Assembly (NCBI GenBank): GCA_028386065.3
Contig: JAKUCV010007341.1
Span: forward strand, 33,325 to 97,324
Direction of reading: 5' to 3'
DNA length: 64,000 nt
Origin: Turnera subulata
Lineage: Eukaryota > Streptophyta > Magnoliopsida > Malpighiales > Passifloraceae
Shown here piece by piece: positions 60,070 to 64,000 of the stretch; position 1 is the first letter of the stretch; each line of letters starts with the position of its first letter. Position numbers and translations under genes: made by a program. The notes beneath the pieces were generated by a model. That model was not told the origin of the DNA. It saw only the letters and a program-made list of their open reading frames with translations, and did no database searches.

Positions 60070-60590
60070 GTGGACAAGATCCAGACGGTGAGACAGTGTG
60101 TGAGAGCTGCTCAGGATCGGCAGAAGAGCTACGCCGACAAACACCGATGTGGGATGGAGTACAATGTTGGTGAGAAGGTTTTCCTCAGAGTAGCACCTTG
60201 GAAGGGTGTGATTAGGCTCAGAAAGAGAGGGAAGCTGAGTCCCAGGTACATCGGGCCATATGAGATCGTAGAAAAGGGTTGGACCCTTGGCGTACAGACT
60301 GTCTTTACCCGAGGAATTGTCACAGATTCATGACGTGTTTCATGTCTCCATGTTGAGGAGATACAGAACAGATCCGAGCCATGTGGTTACTACAGTAGAT
60401 GTTGAGGTCGCAGAGGATCTTACGTATACAGAGTTGCCGGGGCAGATTCTAGCCCGAGAAGTCAAACAGTTGAGGAACAGAGTCATTCCGATGGTAAAAG
60501 TGGAGCAAGCACTCTGCGAACGAGTCTACGTGGGAAGTTGAGGAACATATGCGTTCTCAGTATCCGCACTTGTTCACAGCTTCGGAGTGA
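60070..60590 (+). pseudogene. Integrase C-terminus and chromodomain-like tail
   Basis: The GPYEIVEK region (60255 on) is followed, after a frameshift, by IHDVFHVSMLRRYRTDPSHV and LAREVKQLRNRVIPMVKV. A further frame change leads to STWEVEEHMR and a stop near 60590, the layout of the Del/Tekay C-terminal chromodomain. Several frameshifts make it non-functional as one protein. Confidence 0.8.
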
Positions 60591-60591
60591 A

Positions 60592-60626
60592 TTTCGGGGA
60601 CGAAATTCTTTTTAAGGTGGGTAGGC
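60592..60626 (+). other. Polypurine tract region of the Gypsy element
   Basis: The stretch immediately before the 3' LTR, containing TTTCGGGGACGAAATTC and TTTTTAAGGTGGGTAGGC, is the plus-strand primer region. On the minus strand, E1 and E2 carry almost the same sequence beside their 3' LTRs (25903-25940 and 18513-18550). Confidence 0.8.
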
Positions 60627-63456
60627 TGTAACAACCCAGGTAAAAATTTCATTTTTACCGGGACTGTTTAAGTTAAATTATAGTAATTTACCACTGATTT
60701 TAATCTTGGGTAATTAAATTATGGTAAATCGAGCTTTGGATTCTAAAACCGAGCCTTGTCCCACGCTCGGGATTTTTCTGCGGATTTTAAGGACCAAAGT
60801 TGGAATTTTTCCGGGTCCGGGGAATCTTAGGAAAAGTCGGGTTTATCCTCGAATTATCGGGCCAGAAATAAAGATAAGTGGGTATACCGGAAATTTTCTG
60901 GTCCAGGTGGGTCACACTTCACATGCAGCATAGTAACTGCATAATTGAAGTTCAATTATTCAGCCGCCTTTTTCCTATTCAGCCTGTGAACTACCTATTA
61001 CACTTGTGATATACCAGTGACTTTTGCTGCCTATAAAACTATTCTTCTTCTGCCAACATGCACACCACCATCACCTCTTCATCTTCAGCCTTCCAGTACC
61101 TGCAAAATTTAAACAAAACCATCTGCAAAAGTAGAAAAAAAAAGAAAGAAAAAGGAAAAAAAAAAGAAAACACACACCAGCCACACACGCCGTCGTTTTA
61201 CCCAACAACCCCTCCTCCATCTTCTTTTTCTTTTCTTTTCTTTTCTTCCACCGCCCCGGGCCACCTCGCCGCCGCCTCCAACCGCCTCTCCACCTCCTTT
61301 CCTTTCTCCTCCTCCCCTCTCTTCTCCTTTCTCTTTTCCTCGCCGGCCACCGCGACCCCCTGCTCCTCCTTCCTCTTCCTCCCTCGCGTGTCGCGCGCCT
61401 GCGCCCCACCTCGACACCGCCGGCCGCAGCGACGCCAGCCGCACTCCCCGCCTCTGCTGCCGCGACGCCGTGTCGCCGTCCGCCTCGCCCCTGGTCTTCC
61501 GCCGTCGCGCCGTCCCGTCGTCGAGGTGAGCATTGGAGTAACCCGTTTCGCAGCCCGGTGAGGATCTGGGTCGGATCCTAGGCCACGCGGGTACTGGGCC
61601 AAGCCTGGCTCGGGCCTGCAGCTGGCCTGGGTGTTGACTTGGGCCTGGGCTTTGTGATCTGGGCTGGGATGTGGGCCTGAGTGTATGGGTTAATTGGTTG
61701 GGCTGGAATAGTACTTTCCTTTGGGCTGATCCAAAATTAAAAAAAATAAAATAAAAATAATAATTATAATCTGGAAAAAAAATAATAAATCAGGATATAG
61801 ATTGGGAAATAATATTTGGAAATATATATATATGTGGTATAAAATAATTGTTAGAGGGTAAATATTTTGGAAAAATATGACTTCGGGGAATAAAATTTAT
61901 GAAGGAAAGATAATAAAGCTTATATATGTAGAAATAATAATATTGTGGAAAGTACATACTTATGGAATAATTTTGAAAAGGGTATTATCAAGGTAATAAA
62001 ATACCGGAATAATATCCGGGTATAGGAATAAGTATAGTATGGTATTTTAGCACTTGAAATAAATGGTGAATGATGATAATGGGAATTAACCGGGGAAGTA
62101 ACCGAGCCGAGTTAGTATTTAATTTTCGGTATACAGTATTAGCATGGCATTTGCATACCATCTTATGTGTGCATACTATTTGATTGACATAGGAGTTGAT
62201 AACGAGCAATTTGTTGAGGAACCGGACTTGGAATTTGCTGAACATTTCCATAATTGATAATCGGCTAAGGTGAGGATGGATAACCCTTGTTATGTTGCCT
62301 GTAATACTTTGTGTGCTTTGTTGTTCGATTGAACTGCTGAATTGTTGATTGTTGACTGCATATCTGATGTGGATATTATTGTTGCCATTGGGCTGTGATA
62401 TTGATTCTGTGGATATTATGCTGAGATTGATGTTGAACTATTGCCTGTGGAAAGTTGAGAAAAGGAAATAGGAATTTGAAATGGGAATTGATTTGAGATG
62501 ATGATATAATTGTCATGTGGAAAGTAGTGGTACGACCCGATGGTTTGAAAATTAATTTTGAGATGCTATGGTCGGTTACTTGGTTTGTTTGGCTTGTTGC
62601 CTGTGGTTAGGGTATACCAAATACCCAGTGGTTCGGATATACCGAATATCCGTTTGGCTTGTTGCCTGTGGTTAGGGTATACCAAATACCCAGTGCCTCG
62701 GATATGCCGAATATTCGTTTGGCTTATTGCCTGTGGTTAGGGTATACCAAATACCCAGTGGCTCGGATATGCCGAATATCTGGTTGGCATGTTGCCTGAG
62801 GTTGGGGTATACCGAATACCCAGAGGTTTGGATATACCAAATATCCGGGTTTTGAGATGTGGATTGGTTCTTGACCTAGCATCCGGAATTAATTGATAAC
62901 CAGGTACGACCCTAGCTTGTCCAGTGACGGGGGCCCGGAAGATAAAATTGGTAATAACAATAAATATTCTTTTGGTCTTGGCTCAGTTTGTAAGATATGT
63001 TATTGCTTGTCTGTGATTGCTTTTAAGTATTACGGTTGCTTGCATATCACTGTTTATCCTTCGCCGGTGAGCACTTCGGACTCACCCCTCGCCTGCGGGG
63101 TTTCATCCCGTAGGTTAAGTTGTTTCGTAGTTCAGGTACGACGTTCGATGGCTGCTGCTTTCTCCTCCACCTGACTCCGGATCCATACCTCCGCTGCATG
63201 TGCATAAAGTCTTCCGCTGCTGTGTGATATACAATGCTGTATTGCTGATTTCCTGTGATATATATATTACTGATACTATCTGCTGCTGATATTGAGCACT
63301 GTGTTGGATTGAATAATGGTCCCCGAGTGTGGGTGACAGTTGTATTTGATGGTTGCTGTTGTATAATATTTGCATGTTGTACTGTCTATTCTATCAATAT
63401 GAATAGTTTCGGCACGTGTTTACTGTGTTATGGTAAATACGGGTCGGGGCGCTTCA
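60627..63456 (+). repeat. Gypsy 3' LTR
   Basis: 2830 bp, the fuller LTR. TATA box TATAAAAC at 61032; donor-like GAG|GTGAGC at 61526; inverted-repeat array with ~66-bp period at 62590-62855; conserved block at 63058-63115. It contains the ~490 bp missing from the 5' LTR (about 62274-62760). Confidence 0.93.
62590..62855. repeat. Inverted-repeat array of the Gypsy 3' LTR
   Basis: Four ~66-bp units each hold GGGTATACCAAATACCC-type and GGATATACCGAATATCC-type palindromes plus a GGCTTGTTGCC element. Stems differ between units but remain complementary. Confidence 0.9.
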
Positions 63457-63461
63457 GTATA

Positions 63462-63943
63462 CCTATTTGGTAGCCTTTCATTCAAAAACTTAAGCAATTA
63501 TATGTTCCAAATTCATACTTACTTTAGTTCATAGTTTATTGACTTGGATTGACTAGTCCCTGGTCTTAAAATTGTGTCTCTAGTCCATTATATAACGGAG
63601 GAAAAGATTGCAAGCAATCAAAGAAAACTGAAACCCAGTGGCAGATACTTTAGCTTTGTTCCAAAGACACCAATAGAGTTTTCAAAAAAAAAAAAGACAC
63701 CAATAGAGTTTGGGATTTAAAACTATCTCACAAAAAGGGGCATATGCCGTGGATTTTCTTTTGATCCAGAGCATAGCCTATAAATGCTACCCAAGAAAAA
63801 AGTGTTAGATAATTAACATGAACAATCATAATAATCAGGAATCAAAAGACGATAATTTAATTCCCAATTCAAACATTAACATAATACCCATTAGATCTTA
63901 GAACTAATTATCTCCCACTAATAACATGAGGTTAAAGACATAC
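63462..63943. other. Intergenic or intronic DNA at the right edge
   Basis: AT-rich; contains a minute LINE-tail insertion (63663-63711). Otherwise nothing recognised. Confidence 0.5.
63663..63711 (+). mobile_element. Poly(A)-only LINE insertion with ~19-bp target duplication
   Basis: AAAGACACCAATAGAGTTT at 63663-63681 and 63693-63711 brackets only TTC-like sequence and A-residues. It is the most extreme of the short LINE tails in this window. Confidence 0.7.
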
Positions 63944-64000
63944 CTGGTAAATCGATTATGCTGTCTTCTAAATTCTCTTAATCTCCTCTTGATTTGTCTT
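63944..64000 (-). CDS. Possible exon of a gene entering from the right
   Basis: On the minus strand an open frame (QIKRRLREFRRQHNRFT) runs to AG|GTATGTC at 63944/63943, a good donor. It is too short to identify; only composition and the splice site support it. Confidence 0.3.

Larger units (their letters stand above)
54939..63456 (+). mobile_element. Ty3/Gypsy chromovirus-like retrotransposon, gag-less and pol-broken
   Basis: 8518 bp with target duplication GTATA (54934-54938, 63457-63461). LTRs 54939-57281 (2343 bp) and 60627-63456 (2830 bp) are near-identical where they align; the 5' LTR lacks ~490 bp. The interior (57282-60626) has protease, RT, RNase H and integrase order plus a C-terminal chromodomain-type tail, pointing to the Tekay/Del group. 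No gag lies between the primer-binding site and protease. In-frame stops and frameshifts occur in pol. It shares LTR ends and polypurine tract with E1-E3. Confidence 0.93.

Overview
This is nuclear DNA of a flowering plant, probably a eudicot. The evidence is intron-bearing plant genes with GT-AG splice sites, a WIN1/SHINE-type AP2/ERF gene, tRNA-Ser genes with a long variable arm, plant F-box/FBA genes, and dense nested LTR retrotransposons, a Helitron, MULE- and hAT-type elements and LINE tails. The species cannot be named from the sequence.

Layout. 1-1.5 kb: the 5' part (three exons) of a TBC-domain Rab-GAP gene on the minus strand, running off the left edge. 1.5-5.9 kb: non-coding. 5.99-6.75 kb: a complete two-exon WIN1/SHN transcription factor gene, with a scrap of a duplicated SHN 3' end at 8.25 kb. 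7.8-11.6 kb: a LINE tail, small tandem repeats and a probable DNA transposon. 12.46-36.0 kb: a nest inside a Helitron (3' end at 35994). Element E1 (12464-29604, target duplication GAGCT) contains element E2 (14906-24597, target duplication TTTTT), and a solo LTR E3 (31996-34568, target duplication CAATC) sits in the Helitron's RPA-like gene. 36.6-37.6 kb: a MULE-like element. 39.5-52.4 kb: three tandem F-box copies between two identical tRNA-Ser(AGA) genes; the middle copy is split by a young, apparently intact Ty1/Copia element (43978-49399, target duplication AAACC). 53.65-54.36 kb: a hAT-type MITE. 54.94-63.46 kb: a Ty3/Gypsy chromovirus-like element (target duplication GTATA) without gag and with a broken pol. 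The last 0.5 kb is non-coding, with a possible exon at the right edge.

How the parts relate. E1, E2, E3 and the Gypsy element at 55-63 kb share LTR ends (TGTAAC...), a polypurine tract, a conserved ~60 bp block inside the LTR and arrays of short inverted repeats. E1 and E2 look like non-autonomous relatives using Gypsy-type machinery. Instead of gag-pol, E1 and E2 carry two genes, ORF A and ORF B, antisense to the LTRs. Each has a TATA-like promoter, and differences between the two elements are overwhelmingly synonymous. This is the most unusual system in the window.
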